From Oscillospiraceae bacterium (GTDB lineage: Bacteria; Bacillota; Clostridia; Oscillospirales; Oscillospiraceae): a stretch of DNA of 5,289 nt. Positions 1 to 5,289 of the stretch are shown here, piece by piece. The stretch spans positions 1 to 5,289 of the forward strand of contig JAITEC010000071.1 of assembly GCA_031282225.1 (NCBI GenBank), given 5' to 3'. Numbering within the stretch: position 1 is the stretch's first letter; every line of letters begins with the position of its first letter. Under the pieces are notes generated by a model, which saw only the letters and a program-made list of their open reading frames with translations, was not told where the DNA came from and did no database searches. The position numbers and the translations under genes are program-made.

Positions 1-1
1 C

Positions 2-208
2 GTCAGCGTAAAAGCGCTCGCCGAGCAATACGGGTTACCGGTGCCTACGGTGTACGGGTGGCGCAAGCAGTACAGGGAGCACGGAGCCAACGCGTTCATC
101 GGATGCGGCAACAGAAGGGCTACCGAGGACGAGCTGTATAAACTCCGGGTCGCCAATGTCCGCCTGCGCAATGAGAATACCCGCCTAAAGCAGGCGCTTG
201 AGCAGTGA
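2..208 (+). CDS. IS3-family OrfA-like HTH protein, C-terminal part (5' end outside window)
   Basis: I see 68 codons open from the window edge to TGA at 206-208. The visible protein begins VSVKALAEQYGLPVPTVYGW, which fits the second half of a helix-turn-helix of the IS3/IS911 OrfA type (HTH_Tnp_1 family). It continues with WRKQYREHGANAF and then a basic stretch. The C-terminus is a coiled coil: Leu at visible residues 48, 55 and 62 with Asn at 52 and 59, the leucine-zipper layout by which IS3 OrfA proteins multimerise. In a complete IS3 element OrfB (the DDE integrase) overlaps OrfA in the -1 frame behind an A-rich slippery site. No such site is visible, the -1 frame closes at 199-201 and the +1 frame at 186-188. 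No catalytic partner follows before the hairpin at 234. It is therefore either an IS remnant or a stand-alone DNA-binding protein. The family call is by recognition, not by search. Confidence 0.75.
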   Translation, partial: VSVKALAEQYGLPVPTVYGWRKQYREHGANAFIGCGNRRATEDELYKLRVANVRLRNENTRLKQALEQ

Positions 209-233
209 GCGCGCGTTCTGGCGGCGATACCAC

Positions 234-267
234 CAAATGCCCCGCCCATAATACGGCGGGGCATTTG
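234..267. terminator. Perfect 13-bp GC-rich hairpin, probable intrinsic terminator
   Basis: The left arm CAAATGCCCCGCC (234-246) and right arm GGCGGGGCATTTG (255-267) are exact reverse complements around an 8-base loop (CATAATAC). The stem has a GC-rich core, with A residues at the 5' foot and T residues at the 3' foot, as in bidirectional intrinsic terminators. It starts 25 bases after the OrfA-like stop and lies upstream of the tsaE promoter, the expected place to end transcription from the left. The weakness is the short T run: only TTT, then GACA. Termination may be partial, and an operator or other RNA element cannot be excluded. Confidence 0.6.
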
Positions 268-293
268 ACATAGGCGGGCGCTTGATGTAGAAT
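265..293 (+). promoter_or_regulatory. Sigma-A type promoter for the tsaE operon
   Basis: A perfect -35 box TTGACA (265-270) is followed by a 17-base spacer and a -10 box TAGAAT (288-293, five of six matches to TATAAT). The expected transcription start is about 300, giving a leader of roughly 24 bases before the tsaE ATG. That leaves no room for a riboswitch or leader peptide. The first three bases of the -35 box are also the last three of the hairpin stem, so terminator and promoter are interlocked. It is the only strong promoter I saw, and it is well placed to drive the whole gene string. Confidence 0.8.
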
Positions 294-308
294 TCACGCA
301 AGCGCGTG

Positions 309-313
309 GGAGG
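309..313 (+). promoter_or_regulatory. Ribosome binding site of tsaE
   Basis: GGAGG lies 10 bases before the ATG at 324. An in-frame TAA at 318-320 rules out any start further upstream, so this site and ATG fix the start. Confidence 0.8.
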
Positions 314-323
314 GACATAACGC

Positions 324-758
324 ATGACTGTTATTACCAACGGCGAGGATGAGACGCAAGCGCTGGGTTCCGCCTTGGCGGCGGGGCTGCGGCGCGGTTG
401 TGTTGTGGCGCTGACCGGCGGGCTCGGGGCGGGCAAGACAGCGTTTGTCAGGGGCATTGCCGCAGGGCTGAAAAACACCTCGCGCGTCACGAGCCCCACG
501 TTCACCGTGGTGAACGAGTATCCCGGCGAGATACCGCTTTTTCATTTCGATTTTTACAGGCTCTCAGGCGCGCGAGAGCTTTTCGGTATCGGATGGGACG
601 ACTATTTGGATCGGGGCGGCGTAGTTGCCGCCGAATGGAGCGACATAGCCCCCGAACTCATCCCCGAGGATGCCGTGCGGGTAGATATAGAATATCTCGG
701 GGACAATGCCAGGCGCGTGACGCTGGAAGCCGGGGACGGTTCGGAGGTGATGTTTTGA
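324..758 (+). CDS. tsaE: tRNA threonylcarbamoyladenosine biosynthesis ATPase TsaE
   Basis: This 144-residue protein has the length and motifs of the TsaE (YjeE) family. A Walker A loop GGLGAGKT covers residues 32-39, SPTF follows at 57-60, the HFDFYRL segment at 74-80 carries the conserved Asp (D76), and the EW pair of the family is at 104-105. In bacteria TsaE is the cytoplasmic ATPase that binds the TsaB-TsaD heterodimer and resets it between cycles of N6-threonylcarbamoyl transfer to A37 of ANN-decoding tRNAs; TsaC supplies the threonylcarbamoyl-AMP. It is the first gene after the promoter at 265-293. Its stop overlaps the TTG start of tsaB by four bases, so the two subunits are probably made in coupled fashion. 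Start and end are well supported, and nothing in the protein looks damaged. Confidence 0.96.
   Translation: MTVITNGEDETQALGSALAAGLRRGCVVALTGGLGAGKTAFVRGIAAGLKNTSRVTSPTFTVVNEYPGEIPLFHFDFYRLSGARELFGIGWDDYLDRGGVVAAEWSDIAPELIPEDAVRVDIEYLGDNARRVTLEAGDGSEVMF
743..748 (+). promoter_or_regulatory. Ribosome binding site that sets the TTG start of tsaB
   Basis: GGAGGT, inside the last codons of tsaE, lies 6 bases before TTG at 755. This spacing decides the tsaB start. A nearer ATG at 750 is in the tsaE frame and only encodes Met143 of TsaE. Confidence 0.85.
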
Positions 759-1444
759 AAATACTGGCGATAGAGTCGTCCGCTAAGGCAGCGTCTGTTG
801 CAGTATGCGAAGACGGCGAGCTGCTCGGGCAGTATTTTCAAAACAGCGGTCTCACGCACTCGGTCACGCTCATGTGCATGGCGCGCGACTTGCTGGCCAA
901 TATCGGTTTGGCCGCGCGTTGCGTAGATGTCTTCGCGGTGGCTGCCGGGCCGGGTTCGTTCACGGGCGTAAGGATAGGGGTGTCAACGGCGAAGGGGCTG
1001 GCGTGGGGCGCCGGGAAGCCCCTGTGCGCCGTATCCACGCTTGAGGCTATGGCGTGGGAGGCCTCGGACGGCGCCGTGGCGTGCCCGGTAATGGACGCGC
1101 GACGCGGACAGGTGTACAACGCCCTGTTTGCCAGGGAAGGCGGGGCGCCGGCTCGCCTGTGCGATGACAGGGCGATATCGGCGAGCGGGCTCGCGGACGA
1201 TGTGTCCGCGCGTTTGCGCGGCGCCCATGTCTTGCTTTTCGGCGACGCGGCCGGCGCATGCCTGCCGATATTTAGCGAAAGCGGCATTGCGGCCGGGCTT
1301 GCCGGCGACGCGGTAAGGCTGCCGTGCGCGCACGGCGTGGCGCTCGCGGCGACACGCGCCGCTCCGCGCGCGCCGGGAGAGGTGCTGCCCAATTACATTC
1401 GCGCGCCGCAAGCCGAACAAAAGCTGACGGGGGGAGGGCGGTAA
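755..1444 (+). CDS. tsaB: tRNA threonylcarbamoyladenosine biosynthesis protein TsaB
   Basis: With the TTG start at 755 the protein has 229 residues and begins MKILAIESS, the usual first beta strand of the ASKHA-fold TsaB (YeaZ) family. The signature GPGSFTGVRIG is at residues 65-75, DARRGQVY at 114-121, and the C-terminal YIRAPQAE at 214-221 matches the family's YLR.P.AE ending. TsaB has no catalytic site of its own. It pairs with TsaD and recruits TsaE for t6A formation on tRNA. The reading frame stays open upstream to an ATG at 398, but that stretch is an arginine-rich shadow of tsaE. The true start is set by the GGAGGT site and by homology. In many Bacillota rimI and tsaD follow tsaB; here a DNA glycosylase follows after four bases, so TsaD must be encoded elsewhere. 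Confidence 0.95.
   Translation: MKILAIESSAKAASVAVCEDGELLGQYFQNSGLTHSVTLMCMARDLLANIGLAARCVDVFAVAAGPGSFTGVRIGVSTAKGLAWGAGKPLCAVSTLEAMAWEASDGAVACPVMDARRGQVYNALFAREGGAPARLCDDRAISASGLADDVSARLRGAHVLLFGDAAGACLPIFSESGIAAGLAGDAVRLPCAHGVALAATRAAPRAPGEVLPNYIRAPQAEQKLTGGGR
1433..1437 (+). promoter_or_regulatory. Ribosome binding site of the uracil-DNA glycosylase gene
   Basis: GGAGG in the last codons of tsaB lies 11 bases before GTG at 1449, slightly long. An in-frame TGA at 1425-1427 bounds the frame upstream. GTG 1449 is the first possible start after it, and the next in-frame start (TTG 1521) has only a weak site. Confidence 0.6.
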
Positions 1445-1448
1445 GCCC

Positions 1449-2069
1449 GTGGAAGGCAGGGAGGGAACGTGCGCCGGCGGTGCCGGGCGCGCTTCGGGCG
1501 CTACGCAAGACTGGGACGGATTGGAAAGCGCGTGCAACGCGTGCACAAGGTGCCCGCTGTGCGCCACTCGCTCGAACGTCGTGTTCGGCGCGGGTCGGCG
1601 CGACGCCAAAATCCTGCTCGTCGGCGAGGCCCCAGGAGCGAACGAGGACGCCCAAGGACTGCCGTTTGTTGGCAAGGCGGGCAGTTTCCTCGACGATATG
1701 CTTAAAACCATCGGCCTTGGGCGCGACAAGAACGTATACATCACAAATATAATTAAATGCCGCCCCCCGGGCAACCGGGACCCGTTGCCTTCGGAACGGG
1801 AGGCGTGCCTGCCGTGGCTGCGCGGGCAGTTCGCGCTCATGCGCCCGAAGCTCACAGTGTGCCTTGGGCGAATATCCGCCGCGGCGCTCATCGGCGAGGA
1901 CTTTAAAATCACGCGCGACCACGGGAAATGGTTTGAAAAGAACGGCTCACTGTTCACGGCGATTTTCCACCCTTCCGCGCTGCTGCGCGACCCGAGGCGC
2001 AGGCCCGATACGTTCGTCGACCTCAAGGACATCCAAAAACGCGTAACGGAGATCGGAAATATTGAATAA
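1449..2069 (+). CDS. Uracil-DNA glycosylase, family 4 (iron-sulfur type)
   Basis: The 206-residue product matches family 4 uracil-DNA glycosylases (UDGa), which excise uracil from DNA to start base excision repair. The active-site motif GEAPGANEDAQGLPFVGKAG covers residues 59-78 and the second motif HPSALLRDP residues 174-182. Cysteines 32, 35, 104 (in IIKCRPPGNR) and 120 are in the positions that bind the family's 4Fe-4S cluster. Two more cysteines, 29 and 38, extend the N-terminal group to an even CxxCxxCxxC. The GTG start gives a Gly/Ala-rich tail of about 20 residues before the usual WDGLESAC beginning; a TTG start at 1521 (residue 25) would remove it. The gene sits four bases after tsaB and overlaps gdpP by eight bases. 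Its isoleucine codons differ from its neighbours: about 2 of 12 are ATA, against a majority in gdpP, rplI and dnaB. Confidence 0.94.
   Translation: MEGREGTCAGGAGRASGATQDWDGLESACNACTRCPLCATRSNVVFGAGRRDAKILLVGEAPGANEDAQGLPFVGKAGSFLDDMLKTIGLGRDKNVYITNIIKCRPPGNRDPLPSEREACLPWLRGQFALMRPKLTVCLGRISAAALIGEDFKITRDHGKWFEKNGSLFTAIFHPSALLRDPRRRPDTFVDLKDIQKRVTEIGNIE
2048..2052 (+). promoter_or_regulatory. Ribosome binding site that sets the TTG start of gdpP
   Basis: GGAGA inside the end of the glycosylase gene lies 9 bases before TTG at 2062. An in-frame TAA at 2044-2046 bounds the frame. ATG codons at 2083 and 2098 lack a comparable site and would remove the lysine-rich start before the first membrane segment. 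Confidence 0.65.
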
Positions 2070-4086
2070 AAAGCTGATTGGAATGCTCCAGCCGAGCATG
2101 AGGCTGTATTTTATATTGCTCATCGTCTTTGCTGTGTGCACGTTGTTTTTCGGCAAGGACAACTGGCCGCTCGCAGCCGCTGAGATCGCGGTAATAGCGC
2201 TGCTGCTAGTCTACACGCGGTACAGCTCGCGCAAACGGGCGGAGGAATTGCTGCATTATATTGAACACGTGGCAAGCGATATGGATACGGCGGCAAAGAG
2301 CACTCTGACCGTAACGCCGCTGCCCGTTGTAGTGTTCAGTTCCGTAACCGGCAATATATTGTGGTCCAACCGGCGTTTCCTGGAGATAACGGGCGAACGC
2401 GAGCACATATTTGAGATATCCATAAACGACGTCCTGCCGGGGTTTAGCGCCGGGTGGCTGATTGAGGGCGCCGAGAGAGCGCCGTCCCCAATGGAAATAC
2501 GCGGCCGCAAGTACTCCATGTTCGGCGGCACGTTCAATCTCGGCGGAGAGGCGGACTCGTCAGACAGGTTTGTCATTACGTATTTCGTCGATGTGACGGA
2601 ATTTGAGAGCGTTCGCGAGGAGTACGGGCTGTCCCGGCCCGTGTTTGCCATAATACTCCTCGACAATTACGACGAGCTATTGCACGGCATGGTTGAAAAG
2701 GACAAGTCCGCGCTGCTGTCCGCCATAGACGACAAGATAAGCGTGTGGGCGGGCGGGCGCAGCGGATACCTGTGCAAGTACGACAGGGACAGGTATCTCC
2801 ATATTTTCGAGTGGCGCCATTACGACAGCGTCATCCGGGACAAGTTCTCGTTGCTCGCCTCGGCGAGGGAGTGCGCGGGCACGGCCGGAATACGGGCGTC
2901 CGTCAGCATTGGAGTGGGTTTTGGCGGCGGATCGCCGGAGGCGGACTACACGTTCGCGTCGGAGGCGGTCGAGATGGCGCTCAGCCGCGGGGGAGACCAG
3001 GCCGTCGTGAAAAACGGGCAGGGTTTTGAATTCTTCGGGGGGCGCTCCGCAGAGGTGGAAAAGCGCACGCGGGTAAAGACACGCGTAATGGCAAACGCGT
3101 TTGGGCGGTTGCTGGACGACGCGTCCTCCGTATACGTGATGGGACATAAAAATGCGGACATGGACGCGCTCGGCGCCGCAGTGGGAGTCTGCTGCATCGC
3201 CCGCTCCAGGGGCAAAAAGGCGCGGGTCATTATCGACCTCGATAGGAATATGGCGGGCATGATAGTCTCGCTCATACGCGAATCGGAGAGCATAGGCGAT
3301 ATATTCGTCAATGCCCGGGACACCTCGATAGAGCGCGACGCCGAGAGCCTGCTCGTCGTAGTGGATACCAGCAGGCCGGAAGAGGCCGAGCGAGGCGACC
3401 TGATCCCCGCGTTCGGGCGCGTTGTGGTCATAGATCACCACAGGCGGGCAGCGACATATATCGAGGGCGCCGCCCTCAATTTTTACGAGCCATACGCCTC
3501 TTCGGCTTCGGAATTGGTGACGGAGCTCATACAGCACCTCGTGGAGCAGCGTGACGTGCACAAGCAGGAGGCGGAGGCGCTCCTGGCGGGCATAGTGCTC
3601 GACACGAAGTCGTTCTCTATCCGCACGGGCAGCCGCACGTTTGACGCCGCCGCGTTCCTGCGGAGGATAGGCGCCGACACGGTTAGCGTAAAGCGGCTCA
3701 TGCAATCCGATTTCGCGGCGGCCATGGCGCGGTACGAGATAGTCAGAGGAGCGCGCATGTACCGCGGCGCCATAGCCATAGCGGCGTCGCAGGGTGCGGT
3801 GGACCGCGTCGTCATAGCGCAGGCGGCCGACGAGCTGCTGAATATCGCCGGAGTGCAGACATCGTTTGTGGCGTCCCAAAACGAGGGCGGCGTATTCATA
3901 TCGGGGCGGGGCATAGGCGGCGTAAATGTCCAGCTGGTGCTGGAAAAGCTTGGGGGCGGCGGCAACCAGTCCACCGCGGGAGCGCAGATGAGGGACGTAT
4001 CGCTCGAGGGCGCCGTCAGCCTTCTCAAGGACGCAATAGATAAGTACATATCAGAAGCGGAATCCGAATCCGGAAAGGAGCCATAG
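2062..4086 (+). CDS. gdpP: Cyclic-di-AMP phosphodiesterase GdpP (membrane, PAS, degenerate GGDEF, DHH/DHHA1)
   Basis: The 674-residue protein has the full GdpP (YybT) architecture and near-normal length. Two hydrophobic segments at about 13-30 and 35-51 anchor it in the membrane. A PAS-like domain spans about 80-180 and a degenerate GGDEF domain about 190-315, with DRDRY (241-245) where GGDEF would stand. The DHH phosphodiesterase domain carries the metal ligands: H362, D366 and D368 in GHKNADMDALG, D435 in VVVDTS, DHH at 458-460 and D514 in VLDTKSF. DHHA1 follows at about 560-665. In this family the DHH/DHHA1 part hydrolyses c-di-AMP to pApA and the PAS domain senses heme or similar signals. 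One oddity: the GGGGH motif of DHHA1 reads GGGGN, with Asn635 (AAC) replacing His. The gene starts with TTG, overlaps the glycosylase gene by eight bases and ends two bases before rplI, its usual neighbour in Bacillota. Confidence 0.96.
   Translation: MNKKLIGMLQPSMRLYFILLIVFAVCTLFFGKDNWPLAAAEIAVIALLLVYTRYSSRKRAEELLHYIEHVASDMDTAAKSTLTVTPLPVVVFSSVTGNILWSNRRFLEITGEREHIFEISINDVLPGFSAGWLIEGAERAPSPMEIRGRKYSMFGGTFNLGGEADSSDRFVITYFVDVTEFESVREEYGLSRPVFAIILLDNYDELLHGMVEKDKSALLSAIDDKISVWAGGRSGYLCKYDRDRYLHIFEWRHYDSVIRDKFSLLASARECAGTAGIRASVSIGVGFGGGSPEADYTFASEAVEMALSRGGDQAVVKNGQGFEFFGGRSAEVEKRTRVKTRVMANAFGRLLDDASSVYVMGHKNADMDALGAAVGVCCIARSRGKKARVIIDLDRNMAGMIVSLIRESESIGDIFVNARDTSIERDAESLLVVVDTSRPEEAERGDLIPAFGRVVVIDHHRRAATYIEGAALNFYEPYASSASELVTELIQHLVEQRDVHKQEAEALLAGIVLDTKSFSIRTGSRTFDAAAFLRRIGADTVSVKRLMQSDFAAAMARYEIVRGARMYRGAIAIAASQGAVDRVVIAQAADELLNIAGVQTSFVASQNEGGVFISGRGIGGVNVQLVLEKLGGGGNQSTAGAQMRDVSLEGAVSLLKDAIDKYISEAESESGKEP
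4074..4080 (+). promoter_or_regulatory. Ribosome binding site of rplI
   Basis: AAAGGAG, embedded in the last codons of gdpP, lies 8 bases before the GTG at 4089. This is a strong site, fitting the high expression expected of a ribosomal protein gene. Confidence 0.85.
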
Positions 4087-4088
4087 GC

Positions 4089-4541
4089 GTGAAAGTAATA
4101 TTGGAGCAGGATGTAAAAGACCAGGGGAAGAAAGGCCAGTTGATTGAGGTGTCGGACGGGTACGCGCGCAATTACCTGCTGCCGCGCAAGTTGGCATTGA
4201 GGGCGACGGAGGACAGCATCAACGCCATGAAACAGCGGGAGAGAGCGAGCGCGCGGCGGGTGGAGGCGGAGAAAAAAGAGGCGGCGGGCGCGGCCGCGAT
4301 GCTCGAGGGCATACAGGTCAAGATATCCGCCAAGGCAGGCGCCGCTGGGAAGCTCTTCGGCGCCGTGACATCCAAAGAGATATCCGAGGCGCTGCTCGCG
4401 CAACACGGCATTGCCGTTGAGAAAAACAAGATCGTCCTCGACGAGCACATAAAGGCGTTTGGCGCTTATGCCGTAAAGTGCAAGCTGGGACACGAGATAA
4501 CCGGCATAATAAACATCTTGGTCGTGCAAAACACGCAATGA
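4089..4541 (+). CDS. rplI: 50S ribosomal protein L9
   Basis: The 150-residue product has the usual L9 length and two-domain form. The N-terminal rRNA-binding domain begins MKVILEQDVKDQGKKG and holds the family signature VSDGYARNYLLPRKLA (about residues 21-37). A long charged connecting helix follows at about 40-75 (rich in Lys, Arg, Glu and Ala), then the C-terminal domain with KLFGAVTSKEI and the closing strand. L9 binds 23S rRNA near the base of the L1 stalk and helps keep the reading frame. The GTG start is fixed by the AAAGGAG site and by the conserved MKVIL beginning. The gene lies between gdpP (two-base gap) and dnaB (four-base ATGA overlap), the standard Bacillota arrangement. It shares the ATA-rich isoleucine usage (about 8 of 13). 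Confidence 0.97.
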   Translation: MKVILEQDVKDQGKKGQLIEVSDGYARNYLLPRKLALRATEDSINAMKQRERASARRVEAEKKEAAGAAAMLEGIQVKISAKAGAAGKLFGAVTSKEISEALLAQHGIAVEKNKIVLDEHIKAFGAYAVKCKLGHEITGIINILVVQNTQ

Positions 4542-5289
4542 GCGATTTAGCGAACAGACAGGTGCCGCACAGCACGGAGGCGGAGCAGTCGGTGCTGGGT
4601 TCGATGCTGATAGATTCGCGCTGCATAGCGGGCGTAATCGGCTCTTTGAATCCGTCCGACTTCTATTCCGACATCAACCGCGCAATCTACGAGACCATAC
4701 TGTCGATGTTCAACTACGCGGTGCCGGTAGATGCCGTGACTGTGCTCGACAGGATGCGCGAGCGCGGCGTTTGGAGCGAGGATTCGGCGCGGTACATCGT
4801 GGAACTTGCGAACATCACTCCCACGGCTGTCAATGTAATGGAATACGCCTCCATTGTCCGCGACAAGGCGCTGCTGCGCGCGCTCGCCGACACCGGGGCG
4901 GACATAGCGAATATGGCGCTCGACGGGGAAGGCGGCGCTGCCGGCGTGTTGGAGGCGGCGGAAAAGCGCATATACGCCCTGCGCCAAGGGCGCAGCATAT
5001 CCGGCCTGGAGCCGGTGTCCAGCGTGTTGATAGGCGTATTTGAGCAGATACGTGAGGCGGCAAAAAACGACGGGGGCATACCGGGGATGTCTACGGGCTT
5101 CGGCGATGTGGACAACTACATCATGGGGCTCAACGACACGGATCTCATATTGATAGCGTCAAGACCCGGCATGGGCAAGACGAGCATGGCGCTGAACATA
5201 GCAATGCACGCGGCGCGGGAATCGGGAAAGGCGGTGGCCGTATTCTCGCTGGAGATGTCAAAAGAACAGCTCGCCCTGCGCTTGCTGTC
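4538..5289 (+). CDS. dnaB: Replicative DNA helicase DnaB, 5' part (runs off the window)
   Basis: The ATG at 4538 opens a frame that stays open to the window end, giving 250 residues of a protein that is normally about 440-470 long. The N-terminal domain starts with VPHSTEAEQSVLGSML (residues 9-24), the typical DnaB beginning. The RecA-like motor starts near residue 185 with MSTGFGDVDNYIMGLN. The Walker A loop SRPGMGKTS is at 208-216, with K214 and T215, and FSLEMS at 236-241 supplies the catalytic Glu239. DnaB is the hexameric helicase that unwinds DNA ahead of the replication fork and docks primase; it is called DnaC in Bacillus. The start overlaps the rplI stop as ATGA. No good ribosome binding site precedes it, which suggests translational coupling to rplI. 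Motor motifs beyond Walker A and the catalytic glutamate, and the C-terminus, lie outside the window. Confidence 0.97.
   Translation, partial: MSDLANRQVPHSTEAEQSVLGSMLIDSRCIAGVIGSLNPSDFYSDINRAIYETILSMFNYAVPVDAVTVLDRMRERGVWSEDSARYIVELANITPTAVNVMEYASIVRDKALLRALADTGADIANMALDGEGGAAGVLEAAEKRIYALRQGRSISGLEPVSSVLIGVFEQIREAAKNDGGIPGMSTGFGDVDNYIMGLNDTDLILIASRPGMGKTSMALNIAMHAARESGKAVAVFSLEMSKEQLALRLL

Noticed and set aside
300..323. Riboswitch or leader peptide before tsaE
   Set aside because: The predicted leader is only about 24 bases and contains just the ribosome binding site.
398..754. N-terminal extension of tsaB back to ATG 398
   Set aside because: The extension overlaps the conserved TsaE sequence, is arginine-rich and unlike TsaB. 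The family start MKILAIESS coincides with TTG 755 behind GGAGGT.
1324..1752. Plus-strand frame overlapping the tsaB end and the glycosylase start
   Set aside because: Arg/Ala-rich product in a third frame, overlapping two genes with clear motifs.
983..2032. 349-codon open frame on the minus strand across tsaB and the glycosylase gene
   Set aside because: It spans the junction of two well-supported genes and gives a low-complexity Arg/Pro/Ser/Ala product. It has no neighbours on its strand.
2740..2800. Active diguanylate cyclase in the GGDEF domain of GdpP
   Set aside because: The signature position reads DRDRY rather than GGDEF, the degenerate form usual for GdpP; the GGD at about residue 310-312 is a different conserved spot (RGGDQ).
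2677..3879. 400-codon open frame on the minus strand across gdpP
   Set aside because: It lies wholly antisense to gdpP, whose domains are unmistakable. Its product is Arg/His-rich without recognisable motifs, and long antisense frames are expected in GC-rich DNA.
3483..4538. 351-codon minus-strand open frame across gdpP and rplI
   Set aside because: A shadow of conserved gdpP and rplI coding sequence; no recognisable domain.
1..5289. CRISPR array, tRNA/rRNA gene, phage or defence system
   Set aside because: No spaced direct repeats, cloverleaf-like segments or defence-family motifs were seen; the space is almost fully taken by core genes.

Overview
The window looks like ordinary chromosomal core DNA from a GC-rich member of the Bacillota (Firmicutes), most likely a clostridial lineage. 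Three things point there: the gdpP-rplI-dnaB order typical of this phylum, strong GGAGG-type ribosome binding sites with frequent TTG/GTG starts, and a DnaB helicase core (MGLNDTDLILIASRPGMGKTS) that reads like clostridial DnaB. The base composition is clearly GC-rich by eye. The isoleucine codon ATA is nevertheless the favourite in most genes. Genus and species cannot be read from this sequence.

Layout. Bases 2-208 hold the C-terminal part of a small IS3-type OrfA-like helix-turn-helix/leucine-zipper protein with no OrfB partner after it. Bases 209-323 are intergenic: a perfect 13-bp hairpin (234-267, probable terminator) whose right arm overlaps the -35 box of a near-consensus sigma-A promoter (265-293). 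From there six genes run on the + strand with no gap larger than 4 bases: tsaE (324-758), tsaB (755-1444), a family 4 uracil-DNA glycosylase (1449-2069), gdpP (2062-4086), rplI (4089-4541) and the 5' part of dnaB (4538 to the window end). Four of the five junctions are overlaps or 2-base gaps, so this reads as one translationally coupled operon.

How the genes work together. TsaE and TsaB are two of the three subunits of the bacterial complex that puts threonylcarbamoyl on A37 of ANN-decoding tRNAs (t6A); tsaD and tsaC are not in this window. The glycosylase removes uracil from DNA. GdpP is a membrane-bound c-di-AMP phosphodiesterase. RplI is ribosomal protein L9. DnaB is the replicative helicase. 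The common theme is housekeeping: decoding, ribosome, DNA repair and replication, and second-messenger turnover.

I found no convincing undescribed system, CRISPR array, tRNA or rRNA gene. The points most worth a second look are the Asn in place of His in the GGGGH motif of GdpP, the four evenly spaced cysteines at the glycosylase N-terminus, the ATA-rich codon use with the glycosylase as an outlier, and the orphan OrfA-like gene just before the operon promoter.
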